Assembly (NCBI GenBank): GCA_017794825.1 | Contig: CP051237.1 | Coordinates: 5,381,342 to 5,445,341, forward strand | Source of the DNA: Pararhizobium sp. | Lineage (GTDB): Bacteria; Pseudomonadota; Alphaproteobacteria; Rhizobiales; Rhizobiaceae | Length of the DNA stretch: 64,000 nucleotides | Direction of reading: 5' to 3' | Shown here: piece after piece, positions 34,831 to 43,607 of the stretch | Layout: each line of letters opens with the position of its first letter | How positions within the stretch are numbered: the first letter of the stretch is position 1 | Made by a program: the position numbers and the translations under genes | The notes under the pieces: generated by a model | Seen by the model: the letters and a program-made list of their open reading frames with translations, nothing else | Databases searched by the model: none | Told to the model about the DNA's origin: nothing

Positions 34831-36303
34831 ATGCGCGGGGTTTTGCAGCTCATGACTTTCGGTTCGGCAGGCATGTTCGCCCTGCTGGTTCCGGCGATCA
34901 TGGCGGCAATCGCCAACGGTGAAAACGACATGATAAGGCCGATGCTGGTCTTCGCCTTCATCGGGGTTTTTCTGACCGTCGTCATACTGGCGTCGATCTC
35001 GGGAGGCCGGGAGTCTTCCGACAGGGCGTTCCGCTATCTGTCGCTTGTCGCAACCTGGTTGACCGTCAGCTTTCTCGCAGCTTTGTCGTTCATGGTGTTG
35101 GCCGATATCGGCTTTTCCGCAGCGCTTTTCGAGGCGGTCAGTGCGTTGACGACTTCTGGCGGCAGCGTGCTGGACAAGGAAAATGCGGCGTTGAGCCTGC
35201 TTTTCTGGCGTACATTGCTCGAATGGTATGGCGGGTTTCTAACCTTGTCGTCGATAGTGCTCGTGCTTGCGCCGGCCGGGTTCGGTGGCTTGCAATCAAG
35301 GGCGGGATCCCTGCTTGTCGACAAACCGGAGGCCGGTCTCTACTCGCTCACGGCCTATGGTAGTCTGATGACGCAATACGGGCTCGTGACGATGGCGATT
35401 CTGCTCGGTCTCGTGCTATTCGGCGTGGCGCCGCTCGAAGCCGTCATGCTGGGCATGATAGCATCGGCTACCGGTGGCTTTGTTCCGTTTGTTGGCGGGA
35501 TAGAAGCGCATATTGGCGACGGAGCAATGACGGTTCTGGGCTTCGGTCTTTGCCTTGGAACCCTCAGCATATTCTGGCGACGCGCGCTGCTTCGCCGTCC
35601 TGGCCGAATTTTTCAGAATTCGCTGGAAACCAAGATTGTCGCACTGGCAATAAGTCTGGTGTCAGTTGTTTACGCAGCCAGGATCGTTGGCGTGACCGGC
35701 AATGAGACGGCGCCCGAGATTTTCAAAGCTCTCGAGGAAGGCTTCTTCGCAGCGTCATCGCTCGTGGCGACGAGTGGAATGGAAAGTCGGCCTGGCGTCA
35801 TCGCGCTGCTGCCGAACATCGTGGTTCTGGCCATCATTTTTGTCGGCGGAGGCGTTTACTCGACCTCCGGCGGCGTAAAGATATTCAGGATCGGCGCCAT
35901 GTGGATTTATGCGATCGCCGAGTTGAATCGCCTCATCTATCCAAACAGCGTAGCGCGCATGCGTTTTGGAGAGGCGATAATAGACACGGCTTCAATTCAG
36001 GCGATCTGGAGTTACTTTATTATCGCCGTGCTCATTATCGGCGCCGGTTCGGTATTGATCTCGCTATCCGGAACAAACTTCGAAGCAGCCATTATTATGG
36101 CGGTGTCATTGTTTTCCAACGCAGGGCCGGTGTATGAGGCATTGAGGCCCGTATCGGCCGCAGCCGATGGCGGTTGGCCTCTCTACAGCTCCCTTCCAGG
36201 TGCAGTAACCTATCTCATTGGAGCAATAATCATGTTTATAGGCCGGCTCGAAGTGCTTGTCGTGTTTGCTGTATTTAACATCCGGTACTGGTATTATCGC
36301 TGA
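34831..36303 (+). CDS. trkH: Trk potassium uptake membrane subunit TrkH
   Basis: A 490-residue polytopic inner-membrane potassium channel with about ten hydrophobic segments and the repeated pore loops of the Trk/Ktr family (ALTTSGGSVLD, ASATGGFVPFVGG, VATSGMESRPG, and SLFSNAGPV near the C-terminus). Here it directly follows trkA, so the regulatory and channel subunits are co-transcribed. The gap to hfq is 218 bp. Confidence 0.93.
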   Translation: MRGVLQLMTFGSAGMFALLVPAIMAAIANGENDMIRPMLVFAFIGVFLTVVILASISGGRESSDRAFRYLSLVATWLTVSFLAALSFMVLADIGFSAALFEAVSALTTSGGSVLDKENAALSLLFWRTLLEWYGGFLTLSSIVLVLAPAGFGGLQSRAGSLLVDKPEAGLYSLTAYGSLMTQYGLVTMAILLGLVLFGVAPLEAVMLGMIASATGGFVPFVGGIEAHIGDGAMTVLGFGLCLGTLSIFWRRALLRRPGRIFQNSLETKIVALAISLVSVVYAARIVGVTGNETAPEIFKALEEGFFAASSLVATSGMESRPGVIALLPNIVVLAIIFVGGGVYSTSGGVKIFRIGAMWIYAIAELNRLIYPNSVARMRFGEAIIDTASIQAIWSYFIIAVLIIGAGSVLISLSGTNFEAAIIMAVSLFSNAGPVYEALRPVSAAADGGWPLYSSLPGAVTYLIGAIIMFIGRLEVLVVFAVFNIRYWYYR

Positions 36304-36521
36304 CAGTTCATATACTATAGATAAATTGAAGGGTGGATGGAGCGCGAGGTGGCTGTGGTTGTGCGTTGCAGCGATTATAGATTGCGGAAAATCTGTCGAT
36401 TTGGTAACCAAAAGTTTGGCGTAAGGTCGGTGGCGGGATAAAACCGGTGAGCCCGGCGATTGATTTGCGGCCTGCCCGCACAATAAGAAGAAACCGGCAA
36501 GGACAAGGATGAAATAACGCG

Positions 36522-36770
36522 ATGGCGGAGCGTTCGCAGAATTTGCAGGACCAATTTCTTAATACCGTTAGAAAGCAGAAGGTTCCCCTAACAATTTTTC
36601 TCATCAACGGTGTCAAGCTTACAGGCGTAGTGACATCGTTCGACAATTTTTGCGTATTGTTGCGTCGCGATGGACATTCGCAGCTTGTTTACAAGCATGC
36701 AATCTCGACGATCATGCCGGGACAGCCAATACAAATGTTCGAAGGTGAAGAACCAGCACGTGAAACCTGA
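36522..36770 (+). CDS. hfq: RNA chaperone Hfq
   Basis: An 82-residue Sm-like protein that forms hexamers and pairs small RNAs with mRNAs. The Sm1 motif (residues about 12-50, QDQFLNTVRKQKVPLTIFLING, VTSFDNFCVLL) and Sm2 motif (QLVYKHAISTIMP) are intact. AAGGA precedes the ATG. The upstream 218 bp is the likely promoter region. The 3' end overlaps the hflX start region. Confidence 0.97.
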   Translation: MAERSQNLQDQFLNTVRKQKVPLTIFLINGVKLTGVVTSFDNFCVLLRRDGHSQLVYKHAISTIMPGQPIQMFEGEEPARET

Positions 36771-38112
36771 CAAGGGACAGGAACAGGCAGGTCGAATATC
36801 CGGAACTGTATCCGCAGAAAGGCGGGATGAACCCAGTCGCGCGGTTGTGCTCGTGCCGATACAGAAGACAGTCGTATCCGACAATCCGCTGAGATCCAGT
36901 GAGTCGAAACTTGCGGAGGCGATCGGTCTTGCAGGTGCGATCGATATCGAGATTGTTCATTCGGCAATAATCTGGCTCAACAACATCACGCCAGCGACTT
37001 TGTTTGGAAGCGGCAAGGTCGATGAATTGGCCGGTATCGTCCAGTCACTGGAAGCGGAGTTGGTGATCGTTGATCATGCCTTGACGCCGGTTCAGCAGCG
37101 CAATCTCGAGAAAGCGTGGAAAGCCAAGGTGATCGACAGGACCGGTCTTATCCTGGAGATCTTCGGCCAAAGGGCGTCCACGAGGGAAGGGGTGCTGCAG
37201 GTCCAGCTTGCTCATCTCAACTACCAGAAGGGGCGTCTGGTAAGGAGTTGGACCCACCTTGAGAGACAGCGCGGGAGCACCGGCTTTATTGGCGGCCCTG
37301 GCGAAACCCAGATCGAGGCGGACCGTCGGATACTTCAGGACAAGATCGTCAAGCTTGAAAAAGAACTGGAGCAGGTACGGCGCACACGCACCTTGCATCG
37401 CTCCAAGCGGAAAAAGGTGCCTCATCCGGTCGTCGCTCTCGTGGGCTATACGAACGCGGGAAAATCGACCTTGTTCAACACTCTGACCGGCGCCGATGTC
37501 AGAGCGAAAGACATGTTGTTCGCGACCCTGGATCCAACGCTTCGCCGGCTAACTTTGCCGCACGGACGCATGGTGATCCTGTCCGATACGGTGGGGTTTA
37601 TTTCAGATTTGCCGACGCATCTTGTCGCGGCTTTTCGCGCCACGCTTGAGGAAGTGCTCGAAGCCGATCTGATTTTGCATGTTCGTGACATGTCGGATCC
37701 GGACAACGCTGCGCAAGCAGCAGATGTCTCCCGCATCCTTCATGAACTGGGCGTGCGCGACGAGGGGGAAGGCTCCACCGGGATAATAGAGGTCTGGAAC
37801 AAGATCGATCTACTTCCGGAAGAAGCCGTTTCCGGGATGGAATCACGTGGCGCGGGGCCGCGGTGTGTTCCTGTTTCCGCAATCACGGGGCAGGGTGTTG
37901 ATCGCTTGCTCGTTGTAGTCGAGGAGGCGCTTTCGGGAAAGCTGGTCAATCGCGACGTCACAATCGGGATTGATGACATGAGCCATTTGAACTGGCTCTA
38001 CGAGCATGCGAAGATACATTCGCGCGAAGACCGGGAAGACGGAACGGTTGCTCTCAATCTGGACATAACCGAGCACGACATGTCCGATCTGCAGCGCCGG
38101 CTTGCGCAATAA
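36760..38112 (+). CDS. hflX: Ribosome-associated GTPase HflX
   Basis: A GTPase that splits stalled ribosomes. An N-terminal HflX domain (LFGSGKVDELAGIV, VDHALTPVQQRNLEKAW) is followed by GGPGETQIEADRRIL, a coiled linker, and the G domain: G1 GYTNAGKSTLFN, G3 DTVGFI, G4 NKIDLL. The start is uncertain. GTG 36760, inside the hfq stop region, gives 450 residues, and a GTG at 36745 is also possible. Reading through to an ATG at 36670 would duplicate hfq sequence and is rejected. The overlap couples hflX translation to hfq. Confidence 0.94.
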   Translation: MKPDKGQEQAGRISGTVSAERRDEPSRAVVLVPIQKTVVSDNPLRSSESKLAEAIGLAGAIDIEIVHSAIIWLNNITPATLFGSGKVDELAGIVQSLEAELVIVDHALTPVQQRNLEKAWKAKVIDRTGLILEIFGQRASTREGVLQVQLAHLNYQKGRLVRSWTHLERQRGSTGFIGGPGETQIEADRRILQDKIVKLEKELEQVRRTRTLHRSKRKKVPHPVVALVGYTNAGKSTLFNTLTGADVRAKDMLFATLDPTLRRLTLPHGRMVILSDTVGFISDLPTHLVAAFRATLEEVLEADLILHVRDMSDPDNAAQAADVSRILHELGVRDEGEGSTGIIEVWNKIDLLPEEAVSGMESRGAGPRCVPVSAITGQGVDRLLVVVEEALSGKLVNRDVTIGIDDMSHLNWLYEHAKIHSREDREDGTVALNLDITEHDMSDLQRRLAQ

Positions 38113-38120
38113 AGGTCACG

Positions 38121-38942
38121 CTAGTCGAAGGCCTTTGCTTCGTCCCACAAAGCGTCCATTGTCTCCAGCGACGTATCGTCGATAACCGCGCCTTCTTCCG
38201 CGAGTTTCCTCTCGATATAGGCAAAGCGTTTTCTGAACTTGCTGTTCGTTCCCCTGAGCGCCATCTCCGGATCAGCGCCAATATGACGCCCAAGGTTGAC
38301 GAGGACGAACAGAACGTCTCCGAATTCGTCTCTCACCCTGTCGGCGCCGTCCTTGTCGAGCGCATCGCGGAGCTCGCCGATTTCTTCTTCAGCCTTTGCG
38401 AAAACCGCTTCCGGTTCGCTCCAGTCGAACCCCGTGCGCGCGGCTTTCTGCTGGAGTTTTATCGCCTCCGTCAATGCGGGCAGGGCGGTTGGCACACCGT
38501 CGAGCCTGCCTTGAGGCTGGTCCACTTCAAGGCCGCGAGCGCGACGACGTTCGGCCCGCTCCGCCTTTTCTGCAGCCTTAATTTCCTCCCATTGCGCCTT
38601 GACGGCATTCGCCGTGTCGGCGTCGGACAGATCGAACACATGCGGGTGTCTGCGTATCATCTTCCGCGTTATGGATTGCACGACGTCGCCAAAGTCGAAC
38701 GCGCCGGATTCTTCCGCCATACGCGCATGGAACACGACCTGGAGTAGGAGGTCGCCGAGTTCTTCGCAAAGGTCGTCCATGTCATTGCGTTCAATGGCGT
38801 CTGCGACTTCGTAGGCTTCCTCTAGCGTATAGGGCTTTATCGATTCAAAATCCTGCTTTATGTCCCAGGGACAGCCGGTATCCGGATTGCGGAGCGCAGT
38901 CATGATTTCGAGCAGCCGCGATATGTCTCTGGATGGCTCCAT
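38121..38942 (-). CDS. mazG: Nucleoside triphosphate pyrophosphohydrolase MazG
   Basis: A 273-residue enzyme with two tandem MazG domains that hydrolyse nucleoside triphosphates to monophosphates. Motifs: RNPDTGCPWDIKQDFESIKPYTLEEAYEV split across the first domain, then the metal-binding ELGDLLLQVVFHARMAEE. In the second domain, EEIGELRDALDKDG and DEFGDVLFVLVNLGRHIG. It is convergent with hflX (8 bp between stops), the usual Rhizobiales order. The upstream neighbour on the same strand is the GFA-family gene, 7 bp away. Confidence 0.95.
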   Translation of the reverse strand: MEPSRDISRLLEIMTALRNPDTGCPWDIKQDFESIKPYTLEEAYEVADAIERNDMDDLCEELGDLLLQVVFHARMAEESGAFDFGDVVQSITRKMIRRHPHVFDLSDADTANAVKAQWEEIKAAEKAERAERRRARGLEVDQPQGRLDGVPTALPALTEAIKLQQKAARTGFDWSEPEAVFAKAEEEIGELRDALDKDGADRVRDEFGDVLFVLVNLGRHIGADPEMALRGTNSKFRKRFAYIERKLAEEGAVIDDTSLETMDALWDEAKAFD

Positions 38943-38949
38943 ATTCGTC

Positions 38950-39414
38950 TCAATCCTGTTCGATCACGGCAAGTCGTCGCTCCAGGCTTGCCTTTGGCCA
39001 GAACTTCTCACGGTCGTAGTAGCGATCCATGACTGGAACGCCATCGGGCAAGGTCAGCCAGGGCTGTTTGCTTTCGGTAAATATGTGAATATCGGGCGGA
39101 CAGGCGTCCGGGTTTTCGAGCGTCCCGACGCGGACGAAACTGAATTTCGGACCGGCGCCGGAGTAGACGCTCCATAGTGCAACTCGGCATTTGGGACAGC
39201 GGTAGATCTTCTGACCTTTTCCACTTTCACTGGGTGTTACGATCACCTCCGGTTCGCCTGCCTTGATCTTGATCCTGTCGGTTTCGATCATTGCATTCAT
39301 GACAAACGCCGATCCGGTTTCGCGCTGGCACCATCGACAATGGCAGGCATGGACGAACAGTGGCGTATCCGTCAACTCGTAGCGGATTTCCTGGCAGGTA
39401 CAGTATCCGAGCAT
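38950..39414 (-). CDS. GFA-family zinc-binding protein
   Basis: A 154-residue protein of the glutathione-dependent formaldehyde-activating (GFA/CENP-V) family. Zinc ligands are in the pattern YCTCQEIRYE, ACHCRWCQRETG and YRCPKCRVALWS. Members bind zinc and glutathione-like thiols. Catalytic function for most, including this one, is unproven. It starts upstream of mazG on the same strand with a 7-bp gap and may be co-transcribed with it. Confidence 0.9.
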   Translation of the reverse strand: MLGYCTCQEIRYELTDTPLFVHACHCRWCQRETGSAFVMNAMIETDRIKIKAGEPEVIVTPSESGKGQKIYRCPKCRVALWSVYSGAGPKFSFVRVGTLENPDACPPDIHIFTESKQPWLTLPDGVPVMDRYYDREKFWPKASLERRLAVIEQD

Positions 39415-39546
39415 GATCGAATCCTCACGAATCTCGCGTCAATGCTAGCAGGTTGGAAAGGGTATGGAATAGAGTAGGGCGCATCTTTGCCTCAGGCGGC
39501 TGGATTAGCGGATATGACACGAAATTCGGCTCCCGATCGCCCGGAA

Positions 39547-39564
39547 TTGTCATATGGCTGTGGG
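39547..39564 (+). promoter_or_regulatory. Candidate Pho box upstream of phoX
   Basis: TTGTCAT (39547-39553), 4 nt, then CTGTGGG (39558-39564) resembles two 11-bp-spaced PhoB half-sites (consensus CTGTCAT). The first matches 6 of 7 bases and the second 4 of 7. It lies about 87 bp before the start of the PhoX phosphatase gene, a type of gene often controlled by PhoB. Confidence 0.35.
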
Positions 39565-39650
39565 GTCCGGGTGATAAAAATATGTCTCCATGTACGGATA
39601 GTGCGACGTACCGGAAGCCAAGCCGCCTCAAAGCAAGCAGGGAGCCAGCC

Positions 39651-41546
39651 ATGAGCGACAATACTGATCGGAATTTGTCTGCCGATGAATGGGACGAATT
39701 GAATTTCCCACGGCCCAAGGAGAATGACTTCGATCGCGTTGTCGAGCGTGCGATTTCTCGAAGAGGCTTCATCGGCGGCGTGCTTGCGTTCGGCTCCGGA
39801 GCCGCTGCCATGAGCGCCGGTTTGCTGGATATCGGAAAGGCGCGCGCCCAACAGGAAACCAGATTTGCATTCACCCCGGTAGCTGCTTCTACGGACAGCG
39901 ACGTTCATGTGCCCGAAGGCTACCGCTGGCAGAGACTTGTAAGTTGGGGTGATCCCCTGTTTTCCGGGACTGAAGTGTTCGACCAGGCCATCGGCGGCGC
40001 GGCTGGCGACGCCGACAAGGTATTTGGCGAGAACACGGATGGAATAGAACTTTTCATAATTGGCGGCAAACAGGTGATTGCCGTCAATCACGAATATACC
40101 AACAACAAGATCAATCTGCCGCAGGCGACCGATGGCGTGCCCCGGGACGCCCGGGACGTGCTCAAACTGCAGAACCTGCAGGGTGTGGCGGTCATGGAGC
40201 TTGTCGAGAGCGACACCGGATGGGCAGTCGTTCTGGACAGCCCGTTCAACAGGCGGATAACCCAGAATACTCCGATGAAAATCAGCGGACCGGCGGCCGG
40301 TCATGATCTTCTCAAAACGGCGGCGGATGCGGCTGGCGACGAGAGTCTCGGGACGTTCAACAATTGCGGGTCGGGCAAGACGCCCTGGGGCACGTATCTG
40401 ACCTGCGAGGAGAACTTCAATGGCTACTTTGGCGCTACGGAAGAGCCGGAACTCTCGGAACAGGTGGCGGACGGTTACAAGCGGTATGGAATTTCGACAG
40501 ACGGATGGGGTTATGAATATCACAAATGGGATTCCCGCTTCGACACCTCGAAGAATCCCAACGAGCCGCACCGCGCGGGGTGGATTGTTGAGATAGATCC
40601 GGCGGATCCGCAAAGCATGCCGGTCAAACGGACTGCGCTTGGTCGTTTAAAGCACGAAAACGCCGCGTGCGTCTTGGCTCCTGACGGTCGCGTCGTCGTT
40701 TATATGGGTGACGACGAACGAGGCGAATTCCTCTACAAGTTCGTTTCGAGAGATGTCTATGCGCCGGGCGCGAACACATCGACGTTGCTCGACGAGGGGC
40801 AGCTCCATGTAGCCCGGTTCAACGACGACATGACCGGTGAATGGGTTTCTCTGACGCCGGACACCACTGGCATGTCCCAGGCCGAGATTGCGATATTCTC
40901 ACGCATCGCAGCGTCGAAGGTGGGGGCTACGACCATGGACCGACCGGAATGGGTGGCTGTGAATCCGATCGCGGTCGAAGCCTACTGCGCTCTGACGAAC
41001 AACAGTCGCCGGGGCGTCAAACCCAACGCCGGCGGTGACTGGACGCCGGTCGCCGGTCCCAATCCCCGTGAAGCCAACAACTATGGCCAGATCGTGCGCT
41101 GGCGTCCGTCTGGCGACGATCATGCTTCGAAGTCCTTTGAGTGGGATCTGTACGTGATGGCTGGAAATCCAACCGTGCATGAGGGGGCCTATGCCGGATC
41201 GGCCAACATCAATGAAGGCAACCTGTTCAATTCACCTGACGGAATGGCGATCGACACCACCGGATTAGTCTGGATACAGACCGATGGCGACGATTCCGAC
41301 GAAGGCGACTTTGCGGGCAATGGAAACAATCAGATGCTTGTCGGCGATCCGGTGACCGGCCGTATCGAGCGTTTTCTAACCGGCCCCAAAGGCGCCGAAG
41401 TTACAGGGCTTTGCTGGTCCGCGGACCGCCGAACCATGTTTGTTGGGATACAGCATCCGGACGCGCCGTTCCCTGATGGCGAAGGAAAGCTTCCGCGTTC
41501 TTCGATTATTGCCGTCAAGCGCGACGACAACTTGCCGGTGGGCTGA
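39651..41546 (+). CDS. phoX: PhoX-family (DUF839) Tat-exported alkaline phosphatase
   Basis: A 631-residue secreted protein. Residues about 35-65 form a twin-arginine signal (SRRGFIGGVLAFGSG), so the folded metalloprotein is exported by Tat. The remainder shows PhoX/DUF839 features: GTYLTCEENFNGYFG, GRLKHENAACVLAPDGRVVVYMGDDERGE, NSPDGMAIDTTGLVWIQTDGD, and the C-terminal FLTGPKGAEVTGLCWS region. PhoX enzymes use calcium and iron to release phosphate from organic esters. The start is the ATG at 39651 with GGGAG upstream, because translation from 39453 would bury the Tat signal. It is a single-gene unit with a possible Pho box. Confidence 0.9.
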   Translation: MSDNTDRNLSADEWDELNFPRPKENDFDRVVERAISRRGFIGGVLAFGSGAAAMSAGLLDIGKARAQQETRFAFTPVAASTDSDVHVPEGYRWQRLVSWGDPLFSGTEVFDQAIGGAAGDADKVFGENTDGIELFIIGGKQVIAVNHEYTNNKINLPQATDGVPRDARDVLKLQNLQGVAVMELVESDTGWAVVLDSPFNRRITQNTPMKISGPAAGHDLLKTAADAAGDESLGTFNNCGSGKTPWGTYLTCEENFNGYFGATEEPELSEQVADGYKRYGISTDGWGYEYHKWDSRFDTSKNPNEPHRAGWIVEIDPADPQSMPVKRTALGRLKHENAACVLAPDGRVVVYMGDDERGEFLYKFVSRDVYAPGANTSTLLDEGQLHVARFNDDMTGEWVSLTPDTTGMSQAEIAIFSRIAASKVGATTMDRPEWVAVNPIAVEAYCALTNNSRRGVKPNAGGDWTPVAGPNPREANNYGQIVRWRPSGDDHASKSFEWDLYVMAGNPTVHEGAYAGSANINEGNLFNSPDGMAIDTTGLVWIQTDGDDSDEGDFAGNGNNQMLVGDPVTGRIERFLTGPKGAEVTGLCWSADRRTMFVGIQHPDAPFPDGEGKLPRSSIIAVKRDDNLPVG

Positions 41547-41569
41547 TCGCTTGCCACCTATGAGGGAGA

Positions 41570-41594
41570 GAGACGCGCTGGTCATGCGCGTCTC
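41570..41594. terminator. Hairpin between convergent phoX and DUF1772 genes
   Basis: Perfect 9-bp arms GAGACGCGC (41570-41578) and GCGCGTCTC (41586-41594) surround a 7-nt loop, 24 bp after the phoX stop and touching the stop codon of the convergent gene. No strong T-run is present on either strand. The position between two converging stops favours a bidirectional terminator. Confidence 0.5.
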
Positions 41595-42087
41595 ATGGAG
41601 CAGATAGCCTGGACAAACCAAGTCCGGAAAAGGCGAGGGCGACGCCTGAGGCTACGGTGCGCGTCTGGTTCCAGAACTGCCACTGCGATGAGTAGTCCTG
41701 CCAAACAGTCCTTGCTGCCTCGATATCGTTTGGAATGTCTACAGTCGCCAGCGCCTCGTTCATTGGGACGTTTATGCCCATCGTCAGGAATAATCCAAAT
41801 ACGAGGTAAACTAGACCGGCGGCAGCGAACCATAGGGCGGCTGACCTGAATTGACCGCGATAGGCGACGCCTGCGGTAACGGCCAGGACTACCGGCGTAA
41901 GATAGAACGCCGGGAAGAACACCGCATTGCGTACGGAGGCGTTCATCGCCTGCATCGCAGCAATTGCGATCCGTGGATCAGCTTGATCGAGACCCCACAT
42001 TGTGGAGCAGACCCATGCGTAGAAAAATCCGAAAATAGAGCCGCAGAACAGAATCGAGACGATGGACAACGTTTTGACCAATCTCAT
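41593..42087 (-). CDS. DUF1772-like four-helix membrane protein
   Basis: A 164-residue membrane protein with four hydrophobic segments (LSIVSILFCGSIFGFFYAWV, FFPAFYLTPVVLAVTAGVAY, WFAAAGLVYLVFGLFLTMGI, and a C-terminal one). The motif MGINVPMNEAL after the third helix and a Trp-rich segment (SQWQFWNQTR) are typical of DUF1772/anthrone-oxygenase-like proteins. The catalytic role is uncertain. The ATG at 42087 has GGAGG 8 nt upstream. It is divergent from a TetR gene with two palindromes between them, so it is probably the TetR target. Confidence 0.85.
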   Translation of the reverse strand: MRLVKTLSIVSILFCGSIFGFFYAWVCSTMWGLDQADPRIAIAAMQAMNASVRNAVFFPAFYLTPVVLAVTAGVAYRGQFRSAALWFAAAGLVYLVFGLFLTMGINVPMNEALATVDIPNDIEAARTVWQDYSSQWQFWNQTRTVASGVALAFSGLGLSRLSAP

Positions 42088-42104
42088 CAGAATTGCCTCC
42101 AACC

Positions 42105-42118
42105 GTACATATATGTAC
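42105..42118. promoter_or_regulatory. TetR operator candidate 1
   Basis: The 14-bp sequence GTACATATATGTAC is a perfect palindrome in the 88-bp gap between the divergent DUF1772 and TetR genes. A second, related palindrome lies 28 bp away centre to centre, close to three helical turns, so two TetR dimers could bind on similar DNA faces. Confidence 0.6.
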
Positions 42119-42131
42119 ACCTTTACTAATC

Positions 42132-42147
42132 CGTACATCAGTGTACG
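42132..42147. promoter_or_regulatory. TetR operator candidate 2
   Basis: CGTACATCAGTGTACG has perfect 6-bp arms (CGTACA, TGTACG) around TCAG. It shares the GTACA/TGTAC half-sites with the palindrome at 42105-42118 and lies 29 bp before the TetR start codon. Confidence 0.6.
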
Positions 42148-42175
42148 CTCACAGTCAAGCAGATGGAGCCGCAGG

Positions 42176-42778
42176 ATGGATCAGGACAAACGAGCGCAGC
42201 GCGCGAGGCAGATTGAAAAGGCTGCTTTTGAACTCCTTGAGAAACACGGTTATTCCGGTACGTCGATGCTTTCAGTCGCAAGACATGCGAAAGCGTCCAA
42301 CGAGACGCTTTATCGCTGGTATGGAGACAAGCGGGGGCTTTTCAGATCCATTGTCGAAAACAATGCGGCAACGACCAGACACAAGCTGAAAGCCGCGATT
42401 GACGGCAATGCGGACCCGATAACGGTGCTTGAGGAGATCGCGCCTGTGCTGTTGTCGATGCTGCTTGGCGAGAAGGCGGTTTGCCTGAACCGTGCCGCCG
42501 CCGCAGATGAAACCGGCGAACTCGGATTGGCGATTGCCGCAGCTGGCCGCGATACAGTGTATCCTCTGATCTGCAGGCTGATGGAGCGTGGCGTATCAAC
42601 CGGCGCTCTCAAGGCGACATCCGCGGAAATGGCGGCTGACTGGTTTCTGAACCTGTTGATCGGTGATTTGCAAATCAGACGCGTCATTCACGCTCTGGCG
42701 GTTCCGACAGAGAAGGACATTCAACAGAGAGCGGATACTGCAATCTTTGCATTCCGGAGGCTTTGTGCGATTGCATGA
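42176..42778 (+). CDS. TetR/AcrR-family transcriptional regulator
   Basis: A 200-residue regulator. N-terminal DNA-binding domain at residues 8-55: ARQIEKAAFELLEKHGYSG, then SVARHAKASNETLYRWYGDK as the helix-turn-helix. The C-terminal helical domain resembles those of regulators with a longer TetR_C domain, ligand unknown. The start at ATG 42176 leaves both palindromes outside the gene. Upstream in-frame codons back to 42062 would run through the operators and are rejected. It is divergent from the DUF1772 gene and probably represses it and itself. Confidence 0.9.
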   Translation: MDQDKRAQRARQIEKAAFELLEKHGYSGTSMLSVARHAKASNETLYRWYGDKRGLFRSIVENNAATTRHKLKAAIDGNADPITVLEEIAPVLLSMLLGEKAVCLNRAAAADETGELGLAIAAAGRDTVYPLICRLMERGVSTGALKATSAEMAADWFLNLLIGDLQIRRVIHALAVPTEKDIQQRADTAIFAFRRLCAIA

Positions 42779-43212
42779 AATGGACATCGAAAGATCGCAT
42801 AAGATATATTATGGAACTTTTATATTGACCCGGAAAGCAGCTCAGAGCGCCATGAACTGCCTTTCATCGCCAGGTCTGCATCCATGGATACGTTGCTTTG
42901 TATAGCGTAAGACAGAAGCGATCCGGATAAGCAGGAAGATAAACAGAATTCTTTGTAGCGTTGAATAAGCATATAAATACCTCAGAACCTTTGGCTGATT
43001 ATTCGCTTTCGAATTATGCGGGAGACGGATTTCGGAGCCATAAATACATAGCGCCAAAAATTTGTTTGCAGATTGAAATTATTCATCATCTGCGAATCGT
43101 CGCCGTAGTTCCGATTTTTGGATCACTGTTCAAAACCTGAAACCAGGTTGTCATTGTCAGTTTCGACTGTTAAGAACAAATGAAGAACAATATCCGGGCA
43201 GGAGGCGCGGAC
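42779..43212. other. Gene-free AT-rich stretch between TetR and TfoX-like genes
   Basis: These 434 bp hold no convincing gene. A 71-codon minus-strand frame at 42842-43057 has one hydrophobic run but no ribosome site or recognised similarity. Small inverted repeats (GCAGAT/ATCTGC at 43068-43093 and AACCTG/CAGGTT at 43134-43149) are present without T-runs. It probably holds the promoter of the TfoX-like gene. Confidence 0.4.
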
Positions 43213-43581
43213 ATGGCCGTTTCGAGTGAGTTTGCCGAGTATTTGAGAGAGCAATTCTCGGTCATTCCAGGATCCGAAATACGACGCATGTTCGGTGGCG
43301 TCGGTGTGTTCCGACATGGCCTCATGTACGCGCTCGGAACGTCCGGAGGCCGCCTTGCCTTCAAGACGGACAGTGAAACCATTCCTGCATTCGAGGCGGC
43401 GCAATGCGAGGAATGGATACACACGCGAGCGAATGGCGCGACTGCCAGGATGGGATACTGGTATGCGCCAGACCATATTCTGGACGATCCCGAATCTTTC
43501 GAGAAATGGGCCTTGGAAGCCTATGAAACAGCAGTGCGTGCAGACAGCAAGAAACCAGCCGGAAAACGAAAACTGAAATAA
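43213..43581 (+). CDS. TfoX N-terminal-domain protein
   Basis: A 122-residue protein formed of one TfoX-N domain (EFAEYLREQFSVIPGSEIRRMFGGVGVFRHGLMYAL in pieces; FKTDSETIPAFEAAQ; GYWYAPDHILDD). TfoX proteins regulate competence in gammaproteobacteria. Short alphaproteobacterial relatives are uncharacterised. The ATG at 43213 was chosen because AGGAGG lies 8-9 nt upstream, while an ATG at 43180 has none. The tail is Lys/Arg-rich. It is convergent with the MBL-fold gene. Confidence 0.88.
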   Translation: MAVSSEFAEYLREQFSVIPGSEIRRMFGGVGVFRHGLMYALGTSGGRLAFKTDSETIPAFEAAQCEEWIHTRANGATARMGYWYAPDHILDDPESFEKWALEAYETAVRADSKKPAGKRKLK

Positions 43582-43607
43582 CGAGGCATTGCTGCACTCG
43601 TTTTCAG
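43573..43607. terminator. Bidirectional terminator between TfoX-like and MBL genes
   Basis: CTGAAA-TA-ACGAG pairs with CTCGTTTTCAG as an 11-bp stem with a 2-nt bulge and an 11-nt loop. The hairpin spans both stop codons (43579-43581 plus, 43604-43606 minus), a compact arrangement consistent with shared termination. Confidence 0.5.

Noticed and set aside
42842..43057. 71-codon minus-strand frame with a hydrophobic run
   Set aside because: No ribosome site and no family resemblance. AT-rich non-coding DNA often yields such runs.
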